Counted from the stretch's first letter, positions 25,188 to 34,421 are shown. The stretch: DNA of 34,507 nucleotides from an uncultured Bacilli bacterium (GCA_947593955.1 CANQDV010000007.1:1-34507); one strand, 5' to 3'. Made by a program: numbers and translations. The notes: generated by a model not told the origin, from the letters alone.

Positions 25188-26273
25188 ATGGCAAAAATTG
25201 AAACAATAACTCCTGTTCATATTGGTGATGGCAATACATTCTTTGCCATTAAACAAAATGGATATATGTATTATTTAGATGAAATTTTTGAAAGATTTCA
25301 ACCTAATCCTCAATCGCTTGATAAATTAACAAAATTAAATAATCCAAGTAGTGAAGATTTAATTAGAACACTATTAATACCAGCTACTATTTTTGATCCT
25401 AAATATGCAATTAGTCAAAATCTTGATTATGGCAAATACGCTAAAGATAGAGGAAATATTAGTTGTTGCCAAAAATCATTAGATAAACCAATAATTCCTG
25501 GATCTTCTTTAAAAGGAGCTTTTGTTAATCTTTTTTGGTATTATGTAATTAAAAAAAATTCGAATATAAAAAACTATTTAATTAATAATTATAACATTAA
25601 AAAAAGTGTTTCTTCGCTTGAAAATGCTGCTAAAGCATTACGTTCACATTTGATTGTTAGAGATGTAAACTTAGATTGTGAGGCGGTTATTTATGAAGTT
25701 AATCGTTATAACAAAAGTGAAGGACTTAGTGGTGGTATAATTCCTTGTGGTAATGTTGAAGCCATTAATTATAATGAGACTTATGAAGGCGAATTATTAC
25801 TTGATTTTAAACCAGAAGAACAAAAACACTTAAATGATATTAAAGAAAGAATCATAAATAATCAAAACGATCCAATTATTAAAGAATTTATTAATGAACT
25901 TTATAATTACATAATTAATATAAAAACTATTTTTCCACAATATAATAAAGAATTTATGAAATCAGTAGTTATTAAGGAATTAAGTTATGTTAATAATATT
26001 ACTTCAAGTAAAGTTGATGTTAAATATTTAAATGATTTCTATCAAGATATTTTAAGAAGATTAGATAATGGCGAAATCATTATGCAAATAGGTAAATTTA
26101 CTAATTATATTGATAAAAGTTTTGCCATTGCTTTAGGCCAATATTATGATCAAAATTTTGACAATTTTACTCCTAACAAAAAGAAAAAAGTATCTACAAT
26201 TGATACAATGAATTTAACTACTATTAACGGAATAGGTAAATATCCGTTTGGTTTCATTAAATTGGAGTTTTAA
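25188..26273 (+). CDS. csm5: Csm5, 3'-end RAMP subunit
   Basis: 361 residues. ETITPVHIGDGN at the N-terminus, KPIIPGSSLKGAF (about 102-114) and a C-terminal TINGIGKYPFGFIKLEF are typical of Csm5, which caps the crRNA 3' end and helps recruit trimming nucleases. GGAGG lies before the ATG. The stop overlaps the next ATG by one base. Confidence 0.92.
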   Translation: MAKIETITPVHIGDGNTFFAIKQNGYMYYLDEIFERFQPNPQSLDKLTKLNNPSSEDLIRTLLIPATIFDPKYAISQNLDYGKYAKDRGNISCCQKSLDKPIIPGSSLKGAFVNLFWYYVIKKNSNIKNYLINNYNIKKSVSSLENAAKALRSHLIVRDVNLDCEAVIYEVNRYNKSEGLSGGIIPCGNVEAINYNETYEGELLLDFKPEEQKHLNDIKERIINNQNDPIIKEFINELYNYIINIKTIFPQYNKEFMKSVVIKELSYVNNITSSKVDVKYLNDFYQDILRRLDNGEIIMQIGKFTNYIDKSFAIALGQYYDQNFDNFTPNKKKKVSTIDTMNLTTINGIGKYPFGFIKLEF

Positions 26274-26968
26274 TGGTTTTACAAATAACTTATCAAATAA
26301 GATTTCCCGTAGGTGGAAATTTTAATAGTGATCCTAAATATTTGTTTATAAAAGCACTATATCAAAGTATTAAAAAAGTTATTTGTATGAATAAAGAAAA
26401 TAAATGTATAGATTGCCCTTTCCAATCAAAATGCTTATATTATTTTTTATCAGGTGAGAACTTCACGAACTATCCAGCTATTTTAGTTGATCGAATGTCA
26501 CTTGAAAAAAAGCAAATTGATAAAAATGAAAGCATTAACTTAACTTTTTATTTAATCGGAGTGGCATCACAATACATAGGCTTTATTCGCGAATATTTTG
26601 ATATTACAAGTGAATTAGTGGGCGTCTTTTTTCAAAAACATTTAATAAAACAAGAATTTATTGATGATGTTGAAACTTATAATGGTATTATTACATATAA
26701 TGGATTAATCCCTAATTTGGAAGAAATAACTAAAGCCATTAATTATTATAATGATAAATATAATTGTAATTATCCTTTTCCCAAAATAGAAATGATTTCC
26801 CAAGGAGCATATATTCGCGATTTTAATCAATATCAAATTAACTCTCGACATTTTAATCTTAATGGTTATAAAATGGTTGTTAAAGTTGAAAAATATCCTC
26901 AAATTTTTATGCAAATTGGTATTGGTAAAAATGCAATTTTAGGTGGAGGTAAAAGCCATGCGAATTAG
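26273..26968 (+). CDS. Second Cas6-family RAMP protein with Cys cluster (PF10040-like)
   Basis: 231 residues. The N-terminal part has a Cys cluster, NKCIDCPFQSKCLYYF (C-x2-C-x5-C), as in the PF10040 branch of Cas6 proteins. The C-terminus carries the RAMP glycine-rich loop IGIGKNAILGGGKSHAN. It sits directly between csm5 (1-base overlap) and a classical cas6 (11-base overlap). Two Cas6-type proteins in one operon with a single array is unusual. It could be a second crRNA-processing enzyme, a non-catalytic crRNA-binding helper or an adaptation-linked RAMP. No clear catalytic His is evident to me. Confidence 0.65.
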   Translation: MVLQITYQIRFPVGGNFNSDPKYLFIKALYQSIKKVICMNKENKCIDCPFQSKCLYYFLSGENFTNYPAILVDRMSLEKKQIDKNESINLTFYLIGVASQYIGFIREYFDITSELVGVFFQKHLIKQEFIDDVETYNGIITYNGLIPNLEEITKAINYYNDKYNCNYPFPKIEMISQGAYIRDFNQYQINSRHFNLNGYKMVVKVEKYPQIFMQIGIGKNAILGGGKSHAN

Positions 26969-27677
26969 AATCGTTTTAGATTTAGTTAATAAAACCATAC
27001 CGATTAATTATCGTAGTATTTTAACAGGAATTATTTACGCAATGCTACCAATTGATGAAAATACTGTTAACCTTCATGATGAAGGTTTAAAATTAGAAAA
27101 ACGTAAATTTAAACTTTTTACATATTCAGAATTATATGGTGATTCTACCTATAATAAAGATACTAAAACATTAACTTTTCATGATTATGCGTGTTTTGAT
27201 ATTAGTAGTTTTCACGAACAATTTATTTTAGATATTGTAAAATATATAGAAGAAAATGAAAGTATTTTATTTGGTGGCCAAATTATTAAAATATCAAAAT
27301 ATGATATTTTAAATGACTTTTGCAATAATGATGATGTTGTAACATTTTATACGAATTCGCCAATTACGATTTATCAAACAATTGATAAATATGTTAAGTA
27401 TTTAAATCCTGAAATACCCGCATTTAAAGAGGCTATTATTAATAATATAAGTGAAAAATATTATTTATGTTATCATGAAAATATGCCTAATATTACAATC
27501 ACTAATATTGATAATATTGTCAAAAAAAGAGTATATTTTAGAAAAACAATCTACGAAGCCTATCATTTAAATATTACTTTTAAAGGCTTAAATTCCAAAA
27601 TTCAAAAAGTTATAATGACAACTGGACTTGGTCCTAAAAATGCTTTAGGATTTGGAATGGTAGCTAGAAAAATATGA
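26958..27677 (+). CDS. cas6: Cas6, crRNA-processing endoribonuclease
   Basis: 239 residues from ATG 26958, chosen because GGAGG (26945-26949) is 8 bases upstream; a GTG at 26943 in frame overlaps that site. Typical classical Cas6 features: KFKLFTYSELYG, a central FDISSFHEQFI, and the C-terminal glycine-rich loop TGLGPKNALGFGMV. Y27 and H40 are placed like the catalytic Tyr and His of known Cas6 enzymes. It should cut the repeat RNA to leave an 8-nt 5' tag ATTAAAAC. The stop TGA overlaps the cas1 ATG (ATGA), which also shows TGA is read as stop. Confidence 0.92.
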   Translation: MRIRIVLDLVNKTIPINYRSILTGIIYAMLPIDENTVNLHDEGLKLEKRKFKLFTYSELYGDSTYNKDTKTLTFHDYACFDISSFHEQFILDIVKYIEENESILFGGQIIKISKYDILNDFCNNDDVVTFYTNSPITIYQTIDKYVKYLNPEIPAFKEAIINNISEKYYLCYHENMPNITITNIDNIVKKRVYFRKTIYEAYHLNITFKGLNSKIQKVIMTTGLGPKNALGFGMVARKI

Positions 27678-28663
27678 AAAAAAGTATCTATCTTTTTGCA
27701 AGTGGAACCTTACAAAGACAAGATAATAGTTTAGTTTATATTACGAAAAATAATAAAAATTATCTTCCGATTTATCAAATAGAAACAATCTATATTTTTG
27801 GCTCATGTACTTTAAACAAAACAGTAATCCAAATTTTGAATGAATATAACATTACAATATGCTTTTTTTCGTATTATGGCAATTATATAGGATGTTATCT
27901 TCCTCGCCAAAAACAAATAGGTAAAATAACTCTTGCACAAATACTTTTATTTCAAGATGTTAATCAAGTTTTTAATTATCAAAAAGAGATAATTTTAACT
28001 TCAATCCATAATATGCTTTCGGTAATAAAATATTATCAAAAAAAGCGTTCTGCTCATTTTAGTCAAATTAAACTATTGGAATCTTTAGCTGAAGAAGTAA
28101 AAAATTTAGATTATTCTAATCAAACTAAATTATTAATTTTAGAAGCTAGATCAAAGCAAATTTATTATTCAAGTTTTAATCTCATAATCAATAATCATGA
28201 TTTTGATTTTGAAAAAAGAACAACTTACCCACCTAAAGATTATATTAATGCCATAATGAGTTATGGTTATGCTATTTTATATGGTGTAGTTGAAACATCA
28301 TTATATTGTTCTCACTTATTACCTCATTTAGGTTTTATCCATGGTCAAAGTCAAAATGAAAATAGTTTAAAATATGATCTTGCGGATATATTTAAGCCAA
28401 TTTTAGTAGATCGCCTAATTTTTCGTTTAATTAATAAAAAACAATTAACAAAAGAATATTTTATTAGCAAAAATGACGGAATCTATTTATCTAAAGAAGG
28501 ATGCATCCTTTTTATTGAAAATTGGAATGAATTACTAAAAGCTACAATAACAATTAATAACAAAAAATTATCTTATCGTAGTATAATTAAAAAAGAAGTT
28601 TATAAAATAGAACGTTCTATTATTGGTAAAGAAAAATATAAAGGTTACCGAATGGAGTGGTAA
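27674..28663 (+). CDS. cas1: Cas1 integrase
   Basis: 329 residues with the Cas1 active-site set: E157 in ILEARSKQIYY, H223 in GFIHGQSQNENSL, and D235/D238 in KYDLADIFKP. An N-terminal beta domain and long C-terminal helices match CRISPR Cas1 of type I-B/III loci, with no reverse transcriptase fusion. It inserts new spacers with Cas2. It lies in an ATGA overlap with cas6 and one base before cas2. Adaptation genes this close to the array fit an autonomous type III-A locus. Confidence 0.96.
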   Translation: MKKSIYLFASGTLQRQDNSLVYITKNNKNYLPIYQIETIYIFGSCTLNKTVIQILNEYNITICFFSYYGNYIGCYLPRQKQIGKITLAQILLFQDVNQVFNYQKEIILTSIHNMLSVIKYYQKKRSAHFSQIKLLESLAEEVKNLDYSNQTKLLILEARSKQIYYSSFNLIINNHDFDFEKRTTYPPKDYINAIMSYGYAILYGVVETSLYCSHLLPHLGFIHGQSQNENSLKYDLADIFKPILVDRLIFRLINKKQLTKEYFISKNDGIYLSKEGCILFIENWNELLKATITINNKKLSYRSIIKKEVYKIERSIIGKEKYKGYRMEW

Positions 28664-28664
28664 A

Positions 28665-28928
28665 ATGTATTTAATTGTAAACTATGATGTAAAACAAGAG
28701 AAATGTCAACCACTTATGAAATTATTAAAACAATATCTCTTTCATATTCAAAATTCGCTATTTGAAGGAGAACTTACCAATCAAACTCAAAAAGAATTAG
28801 TTGATAAAATAAATAAACTAATTACCAAAGAAGATGGTGCTGTAATAATATATTTATTACCATCTGTAAAACCTTTAAAAACGATTAATATTGGTAACAA
28901 TGAAGAACGTTTTAAAATTATTATATAA
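28665..28928 (+). CDS. cas2: Cas2, adaptation subunit
   Basis: 87 residues from ATG 28665, chosen because GGAG (28654-28657) is 7 bases upstream and the N-terminus MYLIVNYDV (D8) is the usual Cas2 strand; a longer frame starting at 28623 would lie inside cas1. The ferredoxin-like pattern continues with HIQNSLFEGELT and VIIYLLP. It is the last cas gene; the stop codon abuts a long inverted repeat leading to the array. Confidence 0.93.
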   Translation: MYLIVNYDVKQEKCQPLMKLLKQYLFHIQNSLFEGELTNQTQKELVDKINKLITKEDGAVIIYLLPSVKPLKTINIGNNEERFKIII

Positions 28929-29006
28929 ATAATATCGACCATCTCAATAATTTTGCCAAAAAAAGCTTAGTTTTTCTAATCAAATACATAGATGGTCGAT
29001 ATTATT
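28928..29006. repeat. 17-bp perfect inverted repeat between cas2 and the CRISPR leader
   Basis: AATAATATCGACCATCT (28928-28944) is exactly complementary to 28990-29006. The 45-base spacer contains a smaller stem AAAAA-gcttag-TTTTT. The right arm is not followed by a T-tract, so it is not an ordinary terminator. It may end the cas transcript, insulate the array or bind a protein during adaptation. Confidence 0.8.
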
Positions 29007-29084
29007 AACTACTATTATTTAAAAAATTATATAAAATATTGCTAAAAATGATAATTAGCATATATTTTTTCAAATAAAACCTTA
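29007..29084 (+). promoter_or_regulatory. CRISPR leader
   Basis: This AT-rich stretch directly before the first repeat lies at the end of the array where repeats are intact, so it is the leader. It contains a small dyad TGCTAA (29040-29045)/TTAGCA (29055-29060) and TATAAAAT-like words (around 29029-29037) that could form the array promoter. No clear -35 box is seen. Confidence 0.6.
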
Positions 29085-32050
29085 ATAACAATTGTTCCTT
29101 TATAGGAATTAAAACATTTTTTAAAATAATTTTCTAACCTTTTTATATATTATAACAATTGTTCCTTTATAGGAATTAAAACGTAATAAATTTGATATCT
29201 TTTTCATTTTGAAACATTATAACAATTGTTCCTTTATAGGAATTAAAACGGTCATTAATGATGTGCAGAATTTTTCTCAAAATATAACAATTGTTCCTTT
29301 ATAGGAATTAAAACGTATATCTAACAAAACATAAAGGCCCAAAACGCTTAAATAACAATTGTTCCTTTATAGGAATTAAAACAAGAATGACTTTGTGTCT
29401 GTTAACTTAAGATAATTAATAACAATTGTTCCTTTATAGGAATTAAAACATTTCGGAAAAAAGCATCAGCACCTTTAGAAGCTTTATAACAATTGTTCCT
29501 TTATAGGAATTAAAACGTATTTTTCTCTTAGCATTTTATAAGAGAAATCTTTATAACAATTGTTCCTTTATAGGAATTAAAACTATAACCTAAATAATGC
29601 ACTTAAATATGGATCTTCATATAACAATTGTTCCTTTATAGGAATTAAAACTAATCACCAGCTTTAGTATTAAAATGCTCTTCAAATAACAATTGTTCCT
29701 TTATAGGAATTAAAACTTTTAGATATAAACGTATATTCAATGGGCAATTTTAATAACAATTGTTCCTTTATAGGAATTAAAACATTTAAAGATAAAACAT
29801 TCATTATCAACATACAAGTATAACAATTGTTCCTTTATAGGAATTAAAACATTTCTACATAGAAGATTCTGTGTAGTTGGTAGTAAATAACAATTGTTCT
29901 TTTATAGGAATTAAAACAAACAGTCTCCGACATTTATGGATCTGTACTCATTATAACAATTGTTCCTTTATAGGAATTAAAACTTTTATTAAATTCACTA
30001 AACTTTATACGATAATATTTAATAACAATTGTTCCTTTATAGGAATTAAAACAATTTTCTGAAGACGATATCGTACATAATATTGTATAACAATTGTTCC
30101 TTTATAGGAATTAAAACTTATAATACCAACCACCATCAAATAAGATATTAAAATAACAATTGTTCCTTTATAGGAATTAAAACTTACCTAGTCGATATTT
30201 ATTTTCAGTTAGATAAATATAACAATTGTTCCTTTATAGGAATTAAAACATGTAATCATTTATATAAAATGGATCAACATCCAATAACAATTGTTCCTTT
30301 ATAGGAATTAAAACTTTTCATTGATTTTTATAAAATAACTTACCATTTTTATAACAATTGTTCCTTTATAGGAATTAAAACTTTTTACCTCCTATTCATA
30401 ATTTGCCATTAAAACATATAACAATTGTTCCTTTATAGGAATTAAAACTTAAAAAAGACCTTAAATCCTCATAATCTTTTTCATAACAATTGTTCCTTTA
30501 TAGGAATTAAAACAAATTTTATTTATTTCATCTTTAAATCTTTTATAAAAATAACAATTGTTCCTTTATAGGAATTAAAACGCGTAGATTCTAATTATTT
30601 TTGACATTTTTTCATTTAATAACAATTGTTCCTTTATAGGAATTAAAACTTTATTAAGCATTGAAAAAGCACGTTCGTACATTGATAACAATTGTTCCTT
30701 TATAGGAATTAAAACTAAATCAACCGTTTGCCAATCTTGCGAAAATATTAAATAACAATTGTTCCTTTATAGGAATTAAAACCTATCAAAAAAAGCAAAG
30801 TAAAAATCCTGTTTTTTATAACAATTGTTCCTTTATAGGAATTAAAACTATTTTGTTCAGAACCAGTATTACAGATAAAATCTAATAACAATTGTTCCTT
30901 TATAGGAATTAAAACATCATAAATAAAGCTATGAATGCAAATGCAGTTGGTATAACAATTGTTCCTTTATAGGAATTAAAACATTATTTTTTCGATTGGT
31001 TGCCCATTCTTTTTAGTATAACAATTGTTCCTTTATAGGAATTAAAACCTATATTTTCCAAAAAATCAAAATTTGCTAAATTATAACAATTGTTCCTTTA
31101 TAGGAATTAAAACTACATTGCACATAAATAATATCTTTTCGTACCTAAAATAACAATTGTTCCTTTATAGGAATTAAAACTTTTCGGAACTTGTTGAACG
31201 TATATAATACCGAACATAACAATTGTTCCTTTATAGGAATTAAAACTTTTGGGCATATTGATTTATGATGTCTAGTGGACTTATAACAATTGTTCCTTTA
31301 TAGGAATTAAAACCATAATTTCATTTATGCCGATGTTTGAGTAGTCTTATAACAATTGTTCCTTTATAGGAATTAAAACATATAAAGAAAAATATTATAA
31401 AAATTATAATTATTATAACAATTGTTCCTTTATAGGAATTAAAACAAATTAGGAATTTCTTCCATAAAATCAGAATTAAGATAACAATTGTTCCTTTATA
31501 GGAATTAAAACATTTTAATTGGTCCTACTAAACTTCCGAAGAACTGTATAACAATTGTTCCTTTATAGGAATTAAAACATTAATAAATTTTTTATATTAT
31601 AAATATCATTAACATATAACAATTGTTCCTTTATAGGAATTAAAACTAAGACTACAAAAACTCAAAATACAACAATTTTAAATAACAATTGTTCCTTTAT
31701 AGGAATTAAAACAGTAGATTTTCAAAACTAGAACCATAATTTATACTTATAACAATTGTTCCTTTATAGGAATTAAAACATCTTAAGAAGTCATCCATTA
31801 TTTTTAATTGGAAAATAACAATTGTTCCTTTATAGGAATTAAAACGATATAACCTGTAACATAATTTAAGTAGTTATGAGTATAACAATTGTTCCTTTAT
31901 AGGAATTAAAACCATCGGTAATTAGGTTCTTAACATCCATAATTAATTTATATAACAATTGTTCCTTTATAGGAATTAAAACTTTGCCATAATTAAATAC
32001 CTCCATGGCTAAATTTTTTATAACAATTGTTCCTTTATAGGAATTAATAC
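29085..32050 (+). CRISPR. CRISPR array: 45 repeats of 31 nt, 44 spacers of 34-39 nt
   Basis: The repeat begins ATAACAATTGTTCC, continues TTTATA and ends GGAATTAAAAC. I located 45 copies by reading; 43 are identical, one (29887-29917) has C to T in GTTCC, and the last full copy (32020-32050) ends AATAC. Inside each is a weak hairpin TTCC-tttata-GGAA. The ATTAAAAC end is the expected 8-nt 5' tag, so crRNAs are read from the + strand. Most spacers are 34-37 nt. I saw no duplicated spacer. Decay at the far end (32050 and 32089) puts the leader at the cas2 side. Several spacers are reverse complements of likely translation starts (see findings). Confidence 0.99.
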
Positions 32051-32088
32051 ATATCCATATCTAATTTTGTTGTAGGCATTTTGTTTAG

Positions 32089-32119
32089 ATAATAATTGTT
32101 CATTTTAATGTTAATGTAG
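32089..32119 (+). repeat. Decayed terminal CRISPR repeat
   Basis: ATAATAATTGTTCATTTTAA and the following bases match the start of the repeat (ATAACAATTGTTCCTTTATA) and then diverge, after a 38-base terminal spacer. It marks the oldest, leader-distal end of the array. Confidence 0.7.
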
Positions 32120-32615
32120 CTAATATATTATCAAATTCAAAAGCTAGATTAAATATAATAGACAAAAGATAACTATTATATTTGCAGAAAATGCAAATAA
32201 AAATATTTACTTTTGCTATATTTTATAGATTCATAATTTTATTATAAGTAGATTATGACTGCTCTGTGAATTAGTTTAGGGTCAAAAATAGCTCGCTTAA
32301 TCGGCGAGCTATTTAACACATAAAGTATATAATTTAATCTATTTTTATAGGAAGATCTTTATTTAATGAATAGATAATTCTATTTCTAAATCTATTATAA
32401 TTTTTATAACTGTTAACACTTTTAAAGATAGTTTTTATTTTAGAATTAGCAGCTTAATAGGTCAGTTAGAAAGTTGTCTTCCATTGTACCTAAGGTCTTA
32501 TGAATTAGTTTCGGTTTGATTAAATAACCTATGAATTTCTTCGTAGACATTCTGAACATTTTCATATAATCTAGTTTTTATACTATTTAACAATCTGTTT
32601 TTTATATTTAAGAAA
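32120..32615. other. Gene-free stretch between the array and the regulator
   Basis: No convincing gene. It contains a perfect small hairpin TATTTGCA-gaaaa-TGCAAATA (32179-32199) and the strong hairpin at 32286-32314. A minus-strand frame at 32498-32764 exists but is made largely from the operator repeats. Nothing else is evident. Confidence 0.5.
32286..32314. terminator. Hairpin terminator, better on the minus strand
   Basis: AAATAGCTCGC (32286-32296) pairs perfectly over 11 bp with GCGAGCTATTT (32304-32314), loop 7. On the + strand it is followed by only a short ATTT; on the minus strand the stem runs into ATTTTTGAC. It could stop both the CRISPR transcript and any antisense transcript entering the array. 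Confidence 0.65.
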
Positions 32616-32702
32616 TTACGAAAATATTTTATTTTCGTAAAATGCAAATTATTTTCGTAATTTTTATAAATATTTTCGTAAATTAAAAAATTATTTTCGT
32701 AA
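32616..32702. promoter_or_regulatory. Operator array: five TATTTTCGTAA sites, helically phased
   Basis: TATTTTCGTAA occurs at 32630-32640, 32650-32660, 32671-32681 and 32692-32702, with start-to-start distances of 20, 21 and 21 bp, about two DNA turns. An inverted copy TTACGAAAATA at 32616-32626 forms a perfect 25-bp palindrome with the first. The last copy ends 3 bases before the -35 box of the following promoter. This is the layout of a cooperative binding site controlling the 32759 gene. The binding protein is unknown; autoregulation is a reasonable guess. Confidence 0.8.
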
Positions 32703-32705
32703 TTG

Positions 32706-32734
32706 TTGATTTTTTTATTGTTTTTGCGTATAAT
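32706..32734 (+). promoter_or_regulatory. Promoter of the AlbA_2 regulator
   Basis: TTGATT (32706-32711) and a perfect TATAAT (32729-32734) are 17 bp apart, 24 bases before the start codon, directly after the operator array. Confidence 0.8.
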
Positions 32735-32758
32735 AATTATAGGAAAGGATTGATTGAT

Positions 32759-34198
32759 ATGCAAATAAAGGAGTTAATAGATTTAATTGATAATGTTATT
32801 TCTTTAAAAACGGAAACAACTAATATTGAATTAAAAAAAGCAAGTAATGGTGTTCCCGAAAGATTATATGATACCTTTTCAAGCTTTTCTAACACAAGTG
32901 GAGGCATTATTATTTTTGGTATTGACGAAAAAAATAATTATGAAGTATGTGGTATAAATAATCCAGACACTTTTCAAAAAAATATAACCGAACAAGCATT
33001 ATTAATGGAACCACAAATTAGACCTGTTATTACCATTTGTAAATATAAGGGAAAAACAATAGTAGCAGCCGAAATTCCCGAAATTGATGTAATTAATAAA
33101 CCTTGTTATTATTCTGGAAAAGGTAAAATGAAAGGATCTTATATTAGAGTAGGTGATGCCGATTTACCTATGACAGATTATGAAATTTATAGTTTTGATG
33201 CATATAAGTATAAAACTGAAGATGAATTACGTTATAAAGAACGTATTGAAAAAGATATATTTTCTTCATCAATGTTAAACGAATTTATTAATAAATTAAT
33301 ATCATTAAAACCTAATTTATCAAATGTAGATGAACAAACACTTTTAAAGATAAATGGCATTATTACTAAAGATAATTATCCAACTATTTGTGGAATTATG
33401 AATTTTGCTAAATACCCACAAATCTTTTCACCAAACCTAGATATAGTAGCTGTTAGATGTTCAACAAATGAATATGGAGTAGAAGATGAAAATGGTATTA
33501 GATTCATAGATAATGCTAGAATTGATGGATCAATAAAAGAAATGTTGAAAAATGCTATTTCTTTTGTTTTGAAAAATACTAAAAAAGCTACTAAAGTTAA
33601 TAATTTTGGCGTGCGAGAAGATGTCTTAGAATATCCTATTAAAGCTATTAGAGAAATTATTTTAAATGCTTTAATACATAGGGATTACAGTATTCATACT
33701 GAGAATGATCCAATTAGAATAACCATCTTTAATGATCGTATAGAAGTTACTAATCCTGGAGGTTTATATGGAAGATTAACTATTGATGACTTAGGCAAGG
33801 TTCATTCTGATATTAGAAATCCTTTCATTGCTTCAATTTTGGAAGTTTTAGAAATTACTGAAAATAGATATTCAGGTATACCAACTATTTACGCAGAAAT
33901 GGAAAAAGCCGGTTTAATGGCACCTAAATTTGAAAACGAAAGAGGAACTTTTAAAGTAACGCTTTATAATCGTAGAAAAAGTGAAGTTATTGATGATAAG
34001 CTAGTTGATGATATTAAAAAATTTTGTCAAACACCAAGAACGAAAGAATCACTTGCTAAAAACTTTGGTTATGATGAAAAACATCCTGCTTATTTTATGA
34101 AATCATATATTATTCCATTAATTACTCAAGGTATTCTTGCTTATACGATTCCTAACAAACCAAGAAGTAAGAATCAAAAAATTTATACAATTCAATAA
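32759..34198 (+). CDS. AlbA_2 (Schlafen-like) / RecG-C-like ATP-binding transcriptional regulator
   Basis: 479 residues from ATG 32759 (AGGAAAGGA 9 bases upstream; TTG 32750 is less likely). The N-terminal AlbA_2 domain (about 15-150) has IELKKASNGVPERLYDTFSS, SNTSGGIIIFGIDE and GSYIRVGDADLPM. A C-terminal HATPase/RecG-like region (about 290-400) has IREIILNALIHRDYS, RITIFNDRIEVTNPGGL and NPFIASILEVLEITENRYSG. A terminal winged-helix-like part (about 410-479) follows. Such proteins are usually annotated as putative DNA-binding regulators, and some occur in defence islands. The phased operator in front suggests it controls its own expression. It lies alone between terminators, so it may be unrelated to the CRISPR locus. 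Confidence 0.85.
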   Translation: MQIKELIDLIDNVISLKTETTNIELKKASNGVPERLYDTFSSFSNTSGGIIIFGIDEKNNYEVCGINNPDTFQKNITEQALLMEPQIRPVITICKYKGKTIVAAEIPEIDVINKPCYYSGKGKMKGSYIRVGDADLPMTDYEIYSFDAYKYKTEDELRYKERIEKDIFSSSMLNEFINKLISLKPNLSNVDEQTLLKINGIITKDNYPTICGIMNFAKYPQIFSPNLDIVAVRCSTNEYGVEDENGIRFIDNARIDGSIKEMLKNAISFVLKNTKKATKVNNFGVREDVLEYPIKAIREIILNALIHRDYSIHTENDPIRITIFNDRIEVTNPGGLYGRLTIDDLGKVHSDIRNPFIASILEVLEITENRYSGIPTIYAEMEKAGLMAPKFENERGTFKVTLYNRRKSEVIDDKLVDDIKKFCQTPRTKESLAKNFGYDEKHPAYFMKSYIIPLITQGILAYTIPNKPRSKNQKIYTIQ

Positions 34199-34211
34199 AG
34201 TCATAAAAAAG

Positions 34212-34266
34212 TTGCTCACTAAAATGTCGAAATATTGCTCACTTAAACATCGAAAAGTTGCTCATT
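34212..34266. repeat. Three 23-bp tandem repeats, IS21-like terminal repeats?
   Basis: TTGCTCACT at 34212 and 34235 and TTGCTCATT at 34258 are exactly 23 bp apart. The first two units continue similarly (AAAATGTCGAAA, TAAACATCGAAA). Multiple direct repeats like these are found at the ends of IS21-family elements. No transposase lies in the window, so this could be the end of an element continuing to the right, or a remnant. The rest of 34199-34507 holds nothing else except the terminator hairpin. Confidence 0.45.
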
Positions 34267-34421
34267 AGTTGGGATGAATCTATGCTATATTTAATTTATC
34301 ATTACTGAAGAGCATCAACACCATTTTATTTTAATATTTGTTTTTTCATTTTTATTAAATTCTTTTTTTAAAATTTTGATTAATTTAAACCTAAAATTCC
34401 TATAGAAATTATACACGTATA

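Noticed and set aside
26943..28664. Longer alternative starts for cas6 (GTG 26943) and cas2 (28623)
   Set aside because: The ribosome sites and the family-typical N-termini fit ATG 26958 and ATG 28665.
29877..30062. Open frame of 61 codons on the + strand
   Set aside because: It is made of three CRISPR repeats read in frame (the NNNCSFIGIKT pattern recurs), so it is an artefact of the array.
32498..32764. 88-codon frame on the minus strand
   Set aside because: Its first half is the TATTTTCGTAA operator repeats in reverse (recurring YENN/YENI words), it has no convincing ribosome site, and it overlaps the promoter of the 32759 gene. A minus-strand terminator at 32286-32314 does lie beyond it, so a decayed gene cannot be fully excluded.
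34398..34411. TTCCTATAGAAATT, resembling the core of the CRISPR repeat
   Set aside because: Only about ten bases agree with the repeat core, no ATTAAAAC end follows, and it is far from the array; chance in AT-rich DNA is sufficient.
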